Assembly (NCBI GenBank): GCA_937896895.1
Contig: CALBNV010000101.1
Location: 1 to 64,000, forward strand
Reading direction: 5' to 3'
From: an uncultured Bacteroidales bacterium
GTDB taxonomy: Bacteria; Bacteroidota; Bacteroidia; Bacteroidales; F082
DNA: 64,000 nucleotides
Shown: positions 1-9,037 of the stretch, in pieces
How the letters are laid out: every line of letters starts with the position of its first letter
Numbering within the stretch: position 1 is the stretch's first letter
Notes under the pieces: generated by a model
Told to the model about the DNA's origin: nothing
Databases searched by the model: none
Seen by the model: the letters and a program-made list of their open reading frames with translations, nothing else
Made by a program: the position numbers and the translations under genes

Positions 1-347
1 GGCGTCACCAAGTTCTCGCAGGTGAGCGTTTTCAGCGGCTTCAACCAGCCGGAGGCTACGAGAACCACTATCATTACACCTTATACCTGATATTCAGGCT
101 TTTGTCGTGCTACACGGCTTTGACTGAAAAGGAAAATTCAAGAGGCCGCGCCGACATCATCATCGAGACTGACGGTTACGTTTATGTTTTTGAATTTAAA
201 TTGGACGGCACGGCGGCCGAGGCGTTGAAGCAGATTGACGGCAAAGGCTACGCCGAGCCTTACGCGGCTGATTCGAGGAAACTGTTCAAGATAGGAGTCG
301 GGTTCTCGTCGGAAAAGCGGAATATTGTAGAGTGGAGCGTGATTTAA
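1..347 (+). pseudogene. Broken AAA-ATPase/PD-(D/E)XK nuclease gene, internal deletion
   Basis: The first 54 bases read in frame 1 as GVTKFSQVSVFSGFNQPE, typical of the N-terminal AAA-ATPase-like domain of the roughly 520-residue Bacteroidales ATPase/nuclease family. From about base 57 the coding frame shifts to frame 3 and reads YENHYHYTLYLIFRLL, followed by the C-terminal nuclease domain with the conserved IIIETDGYVYVFEFKLDG stretch and the usual GVGFSSEKRN ending. In intact members these two parts lie about 200 residues apart, so the middle is missing and the junction is out of frame. The gene begins before the window. Domain recognition is from memory of the family; the frame change is read directly. 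Confidence 0.7.
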
Positions 348-415
348 GTTTGGAGTTTGGAGAGTTGAGAGTGGAGTTAAAAGAGTAAGGAGTAGGGAGG
401 AGAGAGGCGCGTTAA
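348..415 (+). repeat. Degenerate GGAGTTTGGAGAG-type repeats after a stop codon
   Basis: Purine-rich imperfect repeats (GTTTGGAGTTTGGAGAG, then GAGAGTGGAG and GGAGTAGGGAGG) start at the base after the TAA stop. Almost the same string follows the TAG stop of a gene remnant at 41214, and a related one follows the stop at 24042 on the minus strand. It is one of several repeat types in this window that sit directly behind stop codons. Confidence 0.6.
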
Positions 416-478
416 GAGAGGCTTTTTTTAGGGCGAAAAATATTTTATTCGAAGTGCGATACCTACGCCGAAAAATAG

Positions 479-486
479 TATCTTTG
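479..486 (+). promoter_or_regulatory. Bacteroidota -7 promoter element for eno
   Basis: TATCTTTG matches the Bacteroidota TAnnTTTG -7 element and lies 33 bases before the eno start codon. No clear TTTG -33 element was seen at the usual spacing. Confidence 0.6.
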
Positions 487-519
487 CGGCTTGAATTTTT
501 AGGCTAAAAAAGTAATAAA

Positions 520-1809
520 ATGAGCGCAATCAGAAACATTCATGCACGCCAGATCCTTGATTCTCGCGGCAATCCAACAGTAGAAGTGGATGTCATCACC
601 GAAGACGGCATCCTCGGAAGAGCGGCTGTCCCGTCAGGCGCATCGACAGGTGTCCACGAAGCAGTGGAACTCCGCGACGGTGACAAGACCAAATTCATGG
701 GCAAGAGCGTCTATAAGGCCGTTGACCATGTGAACAACGAAATAGCAAAGGCCATCGTCGGATACGAGGTGACAGACCAGAACGCCATCGACGCAAAGAT
801 GATCGAACTCGACGGCACAAATAACAAAGGCAACTTCGGCGCCAACGCTATCCTCGGAGTGTCGTTGGCCTGCGCCAAAGCCGGTGCCATCTATACCGAC
901 CAGCCGCTGTACCGCTATATCGGCGGTGTCAGCGCCAACACTCTCCCTATCCCGATGATGAACATCCTCAACGGCGGCTCACACGCCGACAACAGCGTTG
1001 ACTTCCAGGAGTTCATGATCATGCCGGTGGGCGCAAAGTCATTCCATCAGGCGATCCAGATGGGTTCGGAGATCTTCCATAACCTCAAGAACGTCCTCAA
1101 GAAAGCCGGTTATTCGACAAACGTCGGCGACGAAGGCGGTTTCGCTCCTAACCTCCGCTCAAACGACGAAGGCATCGAAGTCATCCTCCAGGCAATAGAG
1201 AAGGCCGGCTACCGTCCGGGCGAAGACGTGTTCATCGCTCTCGACGCCGCTTCATCAGAATATTACCTTCCGGAAGAAAACGTCTATCATCTCCACAAGT
1301 CAACAGGCGAGAAACTCACGCCGGCTCAGATGGTCGATTTCTGGGACAACTGGGTGAAGAAATATCCTATCATCTCCATCGAAGACGGTATGGCGGAAGA
1401 CGACTGGGACGGCTGGAAACTCATGTCAGACAAGATGGGACACAAGATTCAGCTCGTCGGTGATGACCTGTTCGTGACAAACGTCGAACGCCTCAAGATG
1501 GGCATCGACCGCAATGTCGCTAACTCCATCCTTGTGAAAGTCAACCAGATAGGTTCTCTTACAGAGACTATCGCCGCTGTCAACCTTGCCTATCGCAACC
1601 AATATACAGCGGTCATGAGCCACCGTTCGGGCGAGACCGAAGACACGACCATCGCCGACCTCGCAGTGGCACTCAACACAGGCGAGATCAAGACAGGCTC
1701 TGCCTCACGTACCGACCGTATCTGCAAGTACAACCAGCTCATGCGCATCGAGGAAGAACTCGGCGACATGGCATACTTCCCTGGAAAGAATCATAAATTC
1801 ACCAAGTGA
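520..1809 (+). CDS. eno: Enolase
   Basis: Phosphopyruvate hydratase, which interconverts 2-phosphoglycerate and phosphoenolpyruvate in glycolysis in the cytoplasm. At 429 residues it is full length. The SGASTG loop (39-44), GGSHADN (152-158), GDEGGF with the catalytic glutamate near 205, the magnesium ligands D242, E288 (IEDG) and D315 (GDD), and the catalytic lysine K340 in LVKVNQIG are all present, as is MSHRSGETED. The gene stands alone with its own -7 element and a strong hairpin terminator, so it is probably a single-gene transcript. Nothing is missing. Confidence 0.98.
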   Translation: MSAIRNIHARQILDSRGNPTVEVDVITEDGILGRAAVPSGASTGVHEAVELRDGDKTKFMGKSVYKAVDHVNNEIAKAIVGYEVTDQNAIDAKMIELDGTNNKGNFGANAILGVSLACAKAGAIYTDQPLYRYIGGVSANTLPIPMMNILNGGSHADNSVDFQEFMIMPVGAKSFHQAIQMGSEIFHNLKNVLKKAGYSTNVGDEGGFAPNLRSNDEGIEVILQAIEKAGYRPGEDVFIALDAASSEYYLPEENVYHLHKSTGEKLTPAQMVDFWDNWVKKYPIISIEDGMAEDDWDGWKLMSDKMGHKIQLVGDDLFVTNVERLKMGIDRNVANSILVKVNQIGSLTETIAAVNLAYRNQYTAVMSHRSGETEDTTIADLAVALNTGEIKTGSASRTDRICKYNQLMRIEEELGDMAYFPGKNHKFTK

Positions 1810-1842
1810 ATTTAGATTAGAGGTTAGAGGTTAGAGATTAGA
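1810..1842 (+). repeat. GATTAGAGGTTAGAG repeats between eno stop and terminator
   Basis: Imperfect 7-8 base repeats of GATTAGAG/GGTTAGAG fill the gap between the eno stop codon and its terminator stem. The same motif lies between the pepD stop and its hairpin at 18381-18415, in the same orientation relative to the gene. Confidence 0.55.
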
Positions 1843-1886
1843 GATGCTGACGCTTGCTGGTAAAACATCATGCGTCAGCATCTTTT
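1843..1886 (+). terminator. Rho-independent terminator of eno
   Basis: GATGCTGACGC (1843-1853) and GCGTCAGCATC (1872-1882) are perfectly complementary over 11 bp with an 18-base loop, followed by TTTT. Confidence 0.85.
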
Positions 1887-1905
1887 AACTTTACTCTTTG
1901 CTCTT

Positions 1906-3351
1906 TTAACTGAAAAAATACTCCTCCTTGAAATTCACGAAATAAAGTCTCTCCTGCGCACGTGTCACGGCGGTGTAGAACCATCGTAAGTCGCTGATTT
2001 GCAGCGTTTCTCCTTCCGGAACGAAAGGCGCGTCGATGAAGACGACGGGCCATTGTCCGCCTTGCGTCTTGTGGCATGTCAGAGCATAGCCGAACTTCAC
2101 CTGAAGCGCGTTGAAGTACGGGTTCTGGCGCATGGCCTTGTAACGTTCGCGGCGGTCGGGGATGTCCATGTAATCCTCTTCTACAGAACGATAAAGCCTG
2201 TCGGATTCCTCTTGCGTGAGGGCGGGGGAGTCGCTCGTCAGTGTTTCCAGCAGTATTTTCACTGAGAGATTCGGCTCGTCCTGATAGTCGGTGAGTTGTA
2301 TCTCGACATCGGCGAAATGGAAACCGTACATCTCCTCTATGTTGTTGATTCTCATCAGCTCGATCATGTCGCCGTTGGCGATGAAACTGATCTTCTGACT
2401 CTCATCGGTCCAGAAGTAGTTGTTTTTCACGACCATCAGCTTGTCGCCTGTGGAAATCTCGCCGTCTTCCTGAAGCACGCGGGCGCGTATGGCCTGGTTG
2501 AACATGTTGGCGCGTTTGTTGCTTCGGCAAATCACCACGGCCTCGTTGCTCGACCTGCCGTTGAAACACTGTTGAAGCAGCTCTTCAAAGTCTTGTGGGT
2601 CAATGCGTTGGACATCTGTGAAACCATTGGTGTTAAACAACGGAAGCATCGGGTCTTTGTCGTCGTCAAACTCGTAGTTTAGGTTTAGGCTGGAGATCCG
2701 TTTTCGCAGTTCAGTCGCGTTAAATAATATGCCGGATTCGAGTGTCTGACGCATGACCTCGGTCATCTCGAAGGAGGCGACAGTGAGGTTGAAGCCGTGT
2801 CTCAGCACGTTGATGTCGTTGGCGGGGCTGATGTCAATGCCGACGGGTGGCAGCTGTGCCTTGTCGCCGATGAAGAGGAGTCGGCAGTTTTCGCCGCTGA
2901 ACACATATTCAATGAGGTCGTCGAGGAGCGGGCGTCCGTTGCCTGAGGTCTCGTCGGATATCATCGAGCATTCGTCGATGATGAAGACTGTGTCTTTCAG
3001 TTTGTTTTCGGCTCGTGTCATCCTGAATCCGCCGTTGGGGAACGCTTGGAAACGGTAGATTTTCCTGTGTATTGTGGATGCCGGTTTCCCGGAGTAGCTG
3101 CCAAGCACTTTCGCTGCTCGTCCGGTGGGGGCGAGCAGCTGGTATCTCATCCCGATGAGCGGGAGCGTTCTCACCAGGGTCGTGACCAGTGTCGTCTTTC
3201 CAGTGCCGGCGTAACCTTGAAGAAGGTATGTTGGATTTTGTTTTTCGGAAAGGAGAAACGCCGCAAGATGGTACAGCACAGTGCGTTGTCCTTCAGTCGG
3301 CTCGAAGCCGAAAGAAGCCACAAGTCTTCCGAAAAGCTCACCTCGCGTCAT
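1906..3351 (-). CDS. RecD-like ATP-dependent DNA helicase (SF1B, AAA_30/UvrD_C_2)
   Basis: Superfamily 1 helicase of the RecD/PIF1-like type, 481 residues, the usual length in Bacteroidales. Walker A GYAGTGKTT lies at residues 46-54, Walker B FIIDECSM near 130, and motif III GDKAQLPPVG follows. The C-terminal part has the UvrD_C_2 signature (YALTCHKTQGGQW, then FYTAVTRAQERLYFVN). It probably unwinds DNA with 5'-3' polarity in repair or recombination. The polarity is inferred from the family, not shown here. No RecB or RecC partner is adjacent. Convergent with eno. Confidence 0.9.
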   Translation of the reverse strand: MTRGELFGRLVASFGFEPTEGQRTVLYHLAAFLLSEKQNPTYLLQGYAGTGKTTLVTTLVRTLPLIGMRYQLLAPTGRAAKVLGSYSGKPASTIHRKIYRFQAFPNGGFRMTRAENKLKDTVFIIDECSMISDETSGNGRPLLDDLIEYVFSGENCRLLFIGDKAQLPPVGIDISPANDINVLRHGFNLTVASFEMTEVMRQTLESGILFNATELRKRISSLNLNYEFDDDKDPMLPLFNTNGFTDVQRIDPQDFEELLQQCFNGRSSNEAVVICRSNKRANMFNQAIRARVLQEDGEISTGDKLMVVKNNYFWTDESQKISFIANGDMIELMRINNIEEMYGFHFADVEIQLTDYQDEPNLSVKILLETLTSDSPALTQEESDRLYRSVEEDYMDIPDRRERYKAMRQNPYFNALQVKFGYALTCHKTQGGQWPVVFIDAPFVPEGETLQISDLRWFYTAVTRAQERLYFVNFKEEYFFS

Positions 3352-3371
3352 GCTACAACCCTCCCGTTTTT

Positions 3372-3506
3372 ATCAAATTTTATAACTTTCAAACTTTACA
3401 AACTTTCTACTTTATGAACTTTCTACTTTATTAACTTTCAACTTTATTAACTTTCAACTTTATGAACTTTCTACTTTATAAACTTTCTACTTTATGAACT
3501 TTCAAC
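3372..3506 (-). repeat. AAAGTTNATAAAGTAG repeat array after the tamL-like stop
   Basis: About nine imperfect copies of a 14-15 base unit (on the minus strand, AAAGTTCATAAAGTAG and variants with TTA, TTG and TTT) lie directly behind the stop codon of the outer membrane protein gene. The same unit in the same sense follows stop codons at 20001, 46225 and 50265. Confidence 0.75.
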
Positions 3507-5792
3507 TCAGAACGGGTATCCGATGCCGAAATTGAACCCCACATCTTTCCACTGCCATTTGTTGAAGCGCCATCTCTCTGTCTCGTCGTATTTCGGATCC
3601 CTGAACGGAATGGCGAAATCAAACCTCACGAGGAAGAAAGAGAAGTCAAAGCGGAGGCCGATGCCCATGTCCATTGCAAGTTGTTTGTAGAATGTGTCGA
3701 ATTTGAATTCGCTGTTGGGAAGAGCCTCGTTAGGCTGCGAGTTCCAGATGTTACCGATGTCAACGAAGACGGCACTGTTAAGAAATCCATAAATCGGGAA
3801 ACGGTATTCCGCGTTAAATTCAAGCTGGATGTTGCCGAATCGTTCGTCATTTCCCGTGAAGTCATCGCTGTAACTGCCAGGGCCGAGTTGTCTGTATGGC
3901 CAGCCTCTCATGCCGTTGGCGCCGCCGCCATAGTAGTTCTTTTCAAAGGGCATGTCCTTGGAGTTTCCGTAAGGGATGCCGTAGCCGCCCATCATCCTGA
4001 AGGCGAAGTTGCCGAAATTGATATAATGATAGTATCTGAATTCCATGCCGAGCTTTATGTATTGGGCGTATCTTATGCCGAAAATCTCGTGATAATCATC
4101 GACTTTTGTGGTTAGTGAACTGTTGTTTAACAGTGAAAGAAGGTTGCCTGATGTCTCAACGTCTGCCTTTATGTAAAAGAAATTGTTTGAGAAATTGATA
4201 TTCTGATTGCTGAAGATGTAAGAGTAACTCAAGCCGCCGATGAAGTGACTCGTGTATTGGTCTTTAAGCCGACGGTTGGATTCGTTTTCGAGCAGCGACT
4301 TGAAGATGTCGGATTGGTCAACTTTGACGGTGTTCAGGTTTATCGGTGTGAGGATGTGCCGTGATTTCTCGCTTGTCATCCAGTTGTAGCCGAAACTCGC
4401 CATTATTGTCTGACGCCGGTACAATGGTCTTGTCCTGGTATCGTAACCGGCTGATATTGTGGTTTTTGGCAGATATTCCTGTACAAAATGCCGCATTCTT
4501 AAAGGACCTAAGAAACGAGGGAAGGACAGGTTCGTCTCAACGCCAAATTCACGCCCGTGAAAATGTCCGTCAGAACTGATGAGTTTGTCTGTCGAGATAA
4601 ACTGATAGCCGCCTTTAAGCTTGACATTCAGCACTTCAGAACCGTGAAAGATGTTGTTGTTCCTGTAAGTCACACTGCCTAACGCACCGAAGTTTCCGCC
4701 GGAGTTGGTGCCTTCAATCTGTAAGGTGTAGGAATTTGTTTTGCCTTTCTTGAGAAATATATTGCAGTTCAGGTGCCTGACAGTGTCATCTGGAGAGCTC
4801 GACAAGGTGTCAAAACGGATGGTTGTGGCGGCGTATATCGGGAGTTTGCCGAGCGACCTGTATGTCTGTGTGACTTTCTTCAGACAGTATTCTTCGCCGG
4901 GATGCAGCTGGACAATCTGGTTGAAGGTTTTTTTTCTGATCTTCGGGTCGCCGTGACAGACAAAGTTAAAGGTGATGTCGTCCGTTTTCTTGCCGATGTT
5001 GAAAGTGTGCATCGTCGTGTCTGCCGGCAATCTGTTTCCCTGTTTGTAATCCGGATAGATGAAGATGTTGTCAATCAAATATTTGTCGTGTTTGCTGCCG
5101 TTGATGCGCATTGTCACGTCAGCTCTTTGCGACTTGAAGTTGGTGTCAACCTCGAAAATGATGAGGTCGCGCGTGAAATGATAATAACCGTTGTTCCGCA
5201 GATGGTTGAGGATGATGTCTCGCTCCTCGTCCATCGTGTAGGCGTTGTAGTTGTCCCCCGTCTTTACCGGCAGCTTATCTTCTATCTCCTTGATTTGCCG
5301 TGCGATGGCATCATCAGCAATCTTGTAATATATGTTTTTGATTTTGTACGGCTTAGACGGATGAATCGTATATGTCACCCTCGCTCTTTTGTCTTTTATC
5401 TCGTTCGATGTCTCTATCATTGACTTGAAAAATCCCATGTCGTTGAGATACGCCTCAATTTCCCTTTTTGATTCCAAAGTCGAAGACTCGCTGAAATAAA
5501 CAGGTTCATTGCCGATTTTCTCATTTACCCATTTGTAAAATTTCTTGTCGGTTTTATGCTCGGTTCTGTAATAAATATTGACCATCGGCATCCAACCGAA
5601 CAGCTGCGGCATGGCATCTTGTGTCAGATGTTTGGATATGTCAGAACGGTTCAGCTCATCGTAGTTCTCAGCTATCTTGATTTTGTTTTTGAGTAACAAC
5701 GACTTACCTTCAGGAACGTATTTCCTGATTGAGCAGCTCGACATGATAAAAAGCGAGAGCAATATGAGTATTGTCCTGATAAGTCTTTGCAT
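3507..5792 (-). CDS. BamA/TamA family outer membrane lipoprotein (TamL-like)
   Basis: Outer membrane beta-barrel protein of the Omp85 superfamily, 761 residues from the chosen start. The N-terminus has a lipoprotein signal ending in LFIMSSC, then POTRA-like regions (about residues 40-330), then a bacterial surface antigen barrel rich in aromatic strands, with YGGGANGMRGWPYRQLGPG typical of TamA/BamA barrels, ending in aromatic GIGYPF. The start at 5792 is preferred to the longer frame from 5915 because it gives the signal peptide and has TATCTTTG 12 bases upstream. Bacteroidota carry a lipidated TamA form called TamL that works with TamB. No tamB is adjacent, so that assignment is an inference. 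Confidence 0.85.
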   Translation of the reverse strand: MQRLIRTILILLSLFIMSSCSIRKYVPEGKSLLLKNKIKIAENYDELNRSDISKHLTQDAMPQLFGWMPMVNIYYRTEHKTDKKFYKWVNEKIGNEPVYFSESSTLESKREIEAYLNDMGFFKSMIETSNEIKDKRARVTYTIHPSKPYKIKNIYYKIADDAIARQIKEIEDKLPVKTGDNYNAYTMDEERDIILNHLRNNGYYHFTRDLIIFEVDTNFKSQRADVTMRINGSKHDKYLIDNIFIYPDYKQGNRLPADTTMHTFNIGKKTDDITFNFVCHGDPKIRKKTFNQIVQLHPGEEYCLKKVTQTYRSLGKLPIYAATTIRFDTLSSSPDDTVRHLNCNIFLKKGKTNSYTLQIEGTNSGGNFGALGSVTYRNNNIFHGSEVLNVKLKGGYQFISTDKLISSDGHFHGREFGVETNLSFPRFLGPLRMRHFVQEYLPKTTISAGYDTRTRPLYRRQTIMASFGYNWMTSEKSRHILTPINLNTVKVDQSDIFKSLLENESNRRLKDQYTSHFIGGLSYSYIFSNQNINFSNNFFYIKADVETSGNLLSLLNNSSLTTKVDDYHEIFGIRYAQYIKLGMEFRYYHYINFGNFAFRMMGGYGIPYGNSKDMPFEKNYYGGGANGMRGWPYRQLGPGSYSDDFTGNDERFGNIQLEFNAEYRFPIYGFLNSAVFVDIGNIWNSQPNEALPNSEFKFDTFYKQLAMDMGIGLRFDFSFFLVRFDFAIPFRDPKYDETERWRFNKWQWKDVGFNFGIGYPF

Positions 5793-5804
5793 AAAAATTG
5801 GTTG

Positions 5805-5812
5805 CAAAGATA
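5805..5812 (-). promoter_or_regulatory. -7 element for the TamL-like gene
   Basis: On the minus strand this reads TATCTTTG (TAnnTTTG), between folC and the TamL-like gene, 12 bases before the start codon at 5792. It supports the shorter start. Confidence 0.6.
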
Positions 5813-5862
5813 ACATATTTTTCAATGTGATGCCCTGAAATATTTGGAATGTCACATTGATT

Positions 5863-7149
5863 TTATATGATTTCGGCCACGGTGAAATTGCTTCCGCCGA
5901 TGAAGACGATGTCATCGAAATGGGCGTTGTTCAGCGCTGACTTGTAGGCGTGTTGCACCGACTCACAGACGTTGCCGCGGAGTCCGGCTTTAAACGCCTT
6001 CTCTGCAAGGATGTTGGCGTCGAGGCCTCTCGGGATGTCGGCTTTGCAGAAATAATACTCGGCGTAATGTGGCAGGAGGCCAAGGATCCCGTCGATGTCT
6101 TTGTCGTTAACACAGCCCAAGACGAAATGTAACTTATTGAACGACATATCGTTGAGCTGCGCCACTATTTCTTTTATCCCGCCGATGTTATGACCGGTGT
6201 CGGCTATTACCATAGGTGTTTTGTTCAGAATCTGCCACCTGCCCATGAGGTTTGTGTTTCTGATGACGTTTTCAAGACCGGAGATGATTTCGTCGTTGCT
6301 GATGCCGAATTTATCTCTGAGCAAGTCGATGGCGCATATTATCGTCGCAAGGTTTTTCTTCTGATAATGTCCGAGCAGCGGATATTTAACCGCTTCCATC
6401 AGCAGCTCGCTGTTCTTCCAGATGTCAAATTCCTGATAATCAAGAGAGTCGATGTGTATTTTGTCGCAATCGAAAATCTGGTCGGCGAAATATATCGGTG
6501 AGTTGCCGTCGTTTGCTTTGTTGATGAAGACGTGTTTTATTTCGGCTTGTGTCTCGCCGATGACCACCGGCGTGCCTGGCTTGATGATGCCGGCTTTTTC
6601 TGTTGCAATTTTCTCAAGTGTGTCGCCAAGGAAGTGCATGTGGTCCATCGAGATCTGCGTTATGATGCTCAGTTCGGGACGTATGACGTTGGTGCAGTCG
6701 AGGCGTCCTCCCATGCCTACCTCAATGATTGCTATATCGACTTTCTCTTTGGCGAAATAGTCGAACGCCATTCCTGTCGCCATCTCGAAGAACGAAAGCT
6801 GCATTTTTTCCATCTGTTCTTTATGTTCTGCGACGAAATCGATGACATTCTGTTCAGGAATCATCATGCCGTTGATGCGGATGCGCTCGCGGTAGTCGTG
6901 AAGATGCGGCGAGGTGTAAAGTCCGGTCTTGAAGCCGTGTTCCTGAAATATCGAGGCCAAGGTGTGTGATGTGGTGCCTTTGCCGTTGGTCCCGGCGACG
7001 TGGATGGTCTTGAATTTGTTTTGCGGGTTGTCTAATATGTTAAGCAGCTCGATTGTGTTGTGGAGGTCGGCTTTGTATGCCTGCGCTCCAATCAGTTGAT
7101 ACATTGGAAGTTGGTTAAACATCCAGTTTGTCGTATCTGCGTAGTTCAT
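5863..7149 (-). CDS. folC: Dihydrofolate synthase/folylpolyglutamate synthase
   Basis: Mur-ligase-like enzyme that adds glutamate to dihydropteroate or folates using ATP. Its 428 residues match the family. The P-loop VAGTNGKGTTS is at 51-61, followed by TGLYTSPHLHDYRERI, VEVGMGGRLDCTNVI and DHMHFLGDTLEKIATEKAGI, all diagnostic for FolC. Its ATG overlaps the tonB-like stop (ATGA), so it is probably translated with the upstream tonB-exbD-exbB genes. It ends 51 bases before the promoter of the TamL-like gene. Confidence 0.95.
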   Translation of the reverse strand: MNYADTTNWMFNQLPMYQLIGAQAYKADLHNTIELLNILDNPQNKFKTIHVAGTNGKGTTSHTLASIFQEHGFKTGLYTSPHLHDYRERIRINGMMIPEQNVIDFVAEHKEQMEKMQLSFFEMATGMAFDYFAKEKVDIAIIEVGMGGRLDCTNVIRPELSIITQISMDHMHFLGDTLEKIATEKAGIIKPGTPVVIGETQAEIKHVFINKANDGNSPIYFADQIFDCDKIHIDSLDYQEFDIWKNSELLMEAVKYPLLGHYQKKNLATIICAIDLLRDKFGISNDEIISGLENVIRNTNLMGRWQILNKTPMVIADTGHNIGGIKEIVAQLNDMSFNKLHFVLGCVNDKDIDGILGLLPHYAEYYFCKADIPRGLDANILAEKAFKAGLRGNVCESVQHAYKSALNNAHFDDIVFIGGSNFTVAEII

Positions 7150-7871
7150 TGTCTTATTATGAAATTGTATGTTATTGTTCCTTTCTGTAACTCTGCGGCG
7201 TTGCTGTCGGGTGTGAACATCGCCGACATCGCGGCGTTTCTCGCCATCTCGCGCATCGTGGCGTTAGTGATGTTTGTGCCTTTGCCTATTTCTGCTTTCC
7301 TGACGTGACCGTCACGGTCAACCCAAATGTCAACGACGACTTTGCCTTCCTCGCTGAAGTTGGTGTCAGGTGAGGGGAGGTGTTTCGCCCCGCGGCCTCC
7401 GAGAGAATAAGACGGGCCGCCGCCACTGCCGCCTTGACCTGTATAGTTGCCGCTGTCGGCGGCGCCGTTGGGATTGCCTTGGTCGCCGGGTTGTCCTGTC
7501 GCACCTTGCGATGCCGTCGGCACGTCGTTCTTTTTAGGTTTAAATAAAGCCTTTTGATTTACAACAGGTTGCGGTTTTTCAACCGGCTTCGGTTCGTCGA
7601 TGGCCGGTGCCTCTTCAGTGTCTTGTTTTATGACATCATCAACCTCTTGCGGCTTTGGCGCGTGCTGTTCCGCAACAGGCTTCGTTGGCCTTGGAGGCTG
7701 ATTGTCGCCCATGCCTTGGTTGTACATTCCGAGGTTCACCTCCACGCCGGCCTCGCCGGGAAGCGGCAGGGGAGTGGTGAACGCCATCAGCAACAACAGC
7801 GCTGCGACAGCGGCGTGAACCAAAACGGTGACTGCCAACGCAATGGTCTTATTTCTTCTCTCTCTCGTCAT
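7146..7871 (-). CDS. tonB: TonB family energy transducer
   Basis: Inner-membrane-anchored periplasmic protein that passes the ExbBD proton-motive energy to TonB-dependent outer membrane transporters. Of 241 residues, 1-35 hold one membrane segment (ALAVTVLVHAAVAALLLLMA). A proline/glutamate/lysine-rich linker with repeated KP and EP pairs follows to about 130, then a glycine-rich stretch. The C-terminal TonB domain (about 165-241) contains VDIWVDRDGHVRKAEIG. It lies directly after exbD with 2 bases between and overlaps folC by 4 bases. Confidence 0.88.
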   Translation of the reverse strand: MTRERRNKTIALAVTVLVHAAVAALLLLMAFTTPLPLPGEAGVEVNLGMYNQGMGDNQPPRPTKPVAEQHAPKPQEVDDVIKQDTEEAPAIDEPKPVEKPQPVVNQKALFKPKKNDVPTASQGATGQPGDQGNPNGAADSGNYTGQGGSGGGPSYSLGGRGAKHLPSPDTNFSEEGKVVVDIWVDRDGHVRKAEIGKGTNITNATMREMARNAAMSAMFTPDSNAAELQKGTITYNFIIRQ

Positions 7872-7873
7872 TT

Positions 7874-8302
7874 TTATTTCTTCGATGATGTGGCAAGTAG
7901 TACCTTGTGATTCTGATTTGTCGCGTTGTTGATGTTGTTTACGGCATCAATGACGTTTACAACATATTGAACCTCAACGGTTTTGTCCGAGCGTACCACG
8001 ACAGTGCCTTCCGTCGTTCCGGCAAGGGCGATGGCAATTTCCGACTCAAGCCGGCCTTCGTCAACGGCCTTGGCGTCACCTTTTTTGGTGCCTATATGGT
8101 AATTGTTGCTGCTGTCGATATAAACTGTCACTGTCTGTTTCGCCATGGTGCGGCTGCTGCTTTGCGGAAGCAACATCTTGATGGCGTTGGGGGCCACCAA
8201 TGTCGATGTCAGCATGAAGAAGATAAGCAGCAGAAACACCAAGTCGGACATCGACGAGGAGTTGAAGTCGGCTTTTCTTTGGTTTCTTCTCTTTAGTGCC
8301 AT
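7874..8302 (-). CDS. exbD: ExbD/TolR biopolymer transport protein
   Basis: 142-residue inner membrane protein of the ExbBD proton channel. A short basic N-terminus (MALKRRNQRKADFNSSSMSD) leads into one transmembrane helix (LVFLLLIFFMLTSTLV) with the conserved aspartate at its start, followed by a periplasmic domain. It lies between exbB (6-base gap) and the TonB-like gene in one minus-strand operon. Confidence 0.9.
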   Translation of the reverse strand: MALKRRNQRKADFNSSSMSDLVFLLLIFFMLTSTLVAPNAIKMLLPQSSSRTMAKQTVTVYIDSSNNYHIGTKKGDAKAVDEGRLESEIAIALAGTTEGTVVVRSDKTVEVQYVVNVIDAVNNINNATNQNHKVLLATSSKK

Positions 8303-8308
8303 GACTGT

Positions 8309-8995
8309 TTATTTTACCGGTTCGTTCAAGACATCCATAAACTCAATGCTCTTTGATTCTAGCAGGTTCACCACCTTATCTATCTGAGAGACAAGCACAT
8401 TGTAGAAGATGAACGCTACGATGCCGACGATGAGGCCGCCGACAGTTGTCACCATGGCTTGGTATATGCCGGTTGAGAGCAGTTCGATGTCAATGTTGTT
8501 GCCGGCCATCGACATGTCGTAAAACGCCCGTATCATTCCGATTACGGTGCCGAGGAAGCCGAGCATCGGGCCGGCGCCTGAAATCATCGCGAGGATAGCG
8601 ACACCTTTTTCAAGTGTGCTGACCTCAAGATTGCCGACGTTTTCGACCGCTGTCTGGATGTCGTTCAGCGGCTTTCCGATTCTCGAGATGCCTTTCTCAA
8701 TCATCCTTGAGAGCGGTGTTGCGGTCTTTTGACACAGCACCTTCGCATCGTTCAGCTTCCCGTCGAGCATGTAATTGCGTATCGTGTCCATAAAGATGTC
8801 GTCTTTCTTCGCCGCCTTGTTGATGGTGATGAACCTTTCGATGAAGATGTAAACCGCTATCAAAGAAAAGATTCCTAATATCAGCATTATCCAGCCGCCT
8901 TGCACGGCGAGCTCCCATAATGACATTCTCAATTCTGCTGGTTCTGTAACTGCCTCTGTTGCAGGTACTTGTAATAAAATGCTCAGTAGATTCAT
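8309..8995 (-). CDS. exbB: MotA/TolQ/ExbB proton channel protein
   Basis: 228 residues. Three membrane segments are visible: GWIMLILGIFSLIAVYIFIE (about 35-55), a second around MISGAGPMLGFLGTVIGMI (about 135-155) and a third around YQAMVTTVGGLIVGIVAFIFY (about 180-200). The GPMLGFLGTVIGMIRAF stretch is the MotA/TolQ/ExbB signature. It forms the pentameric channel around ExbD. It is the first gene of the exbB-exbD-tonB-folC series; no promoter was recognised in front of it, so it may be read from anmK. Confidence 0.92.
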   Translation of the reverse strand: MNLLSILLQVPATEAVTEPAELRMSLWELAVQGGWIMLILGIFSLIAVYIFIERFITINKAAKKDDIFMDTIRNYMLDGKLNDAKVLCQKTATPLSRMIEKGISRIGKPLNDIQTAVENVGNLEVSTLEKGVAILAMISGAGPMLGFLGTVIGMIRAFYDMSMAGNNIDIELLSTGIYQAMVTTVGGLIVGIVAFIFYNVLVSQIDKVVNLLESKSIEFMDVLNEPVK

Positions 8996-9037
8996 ATTGT
9001 GTGTTTTGATTTTAAAAACTTAAAACTTCGTAAAATA

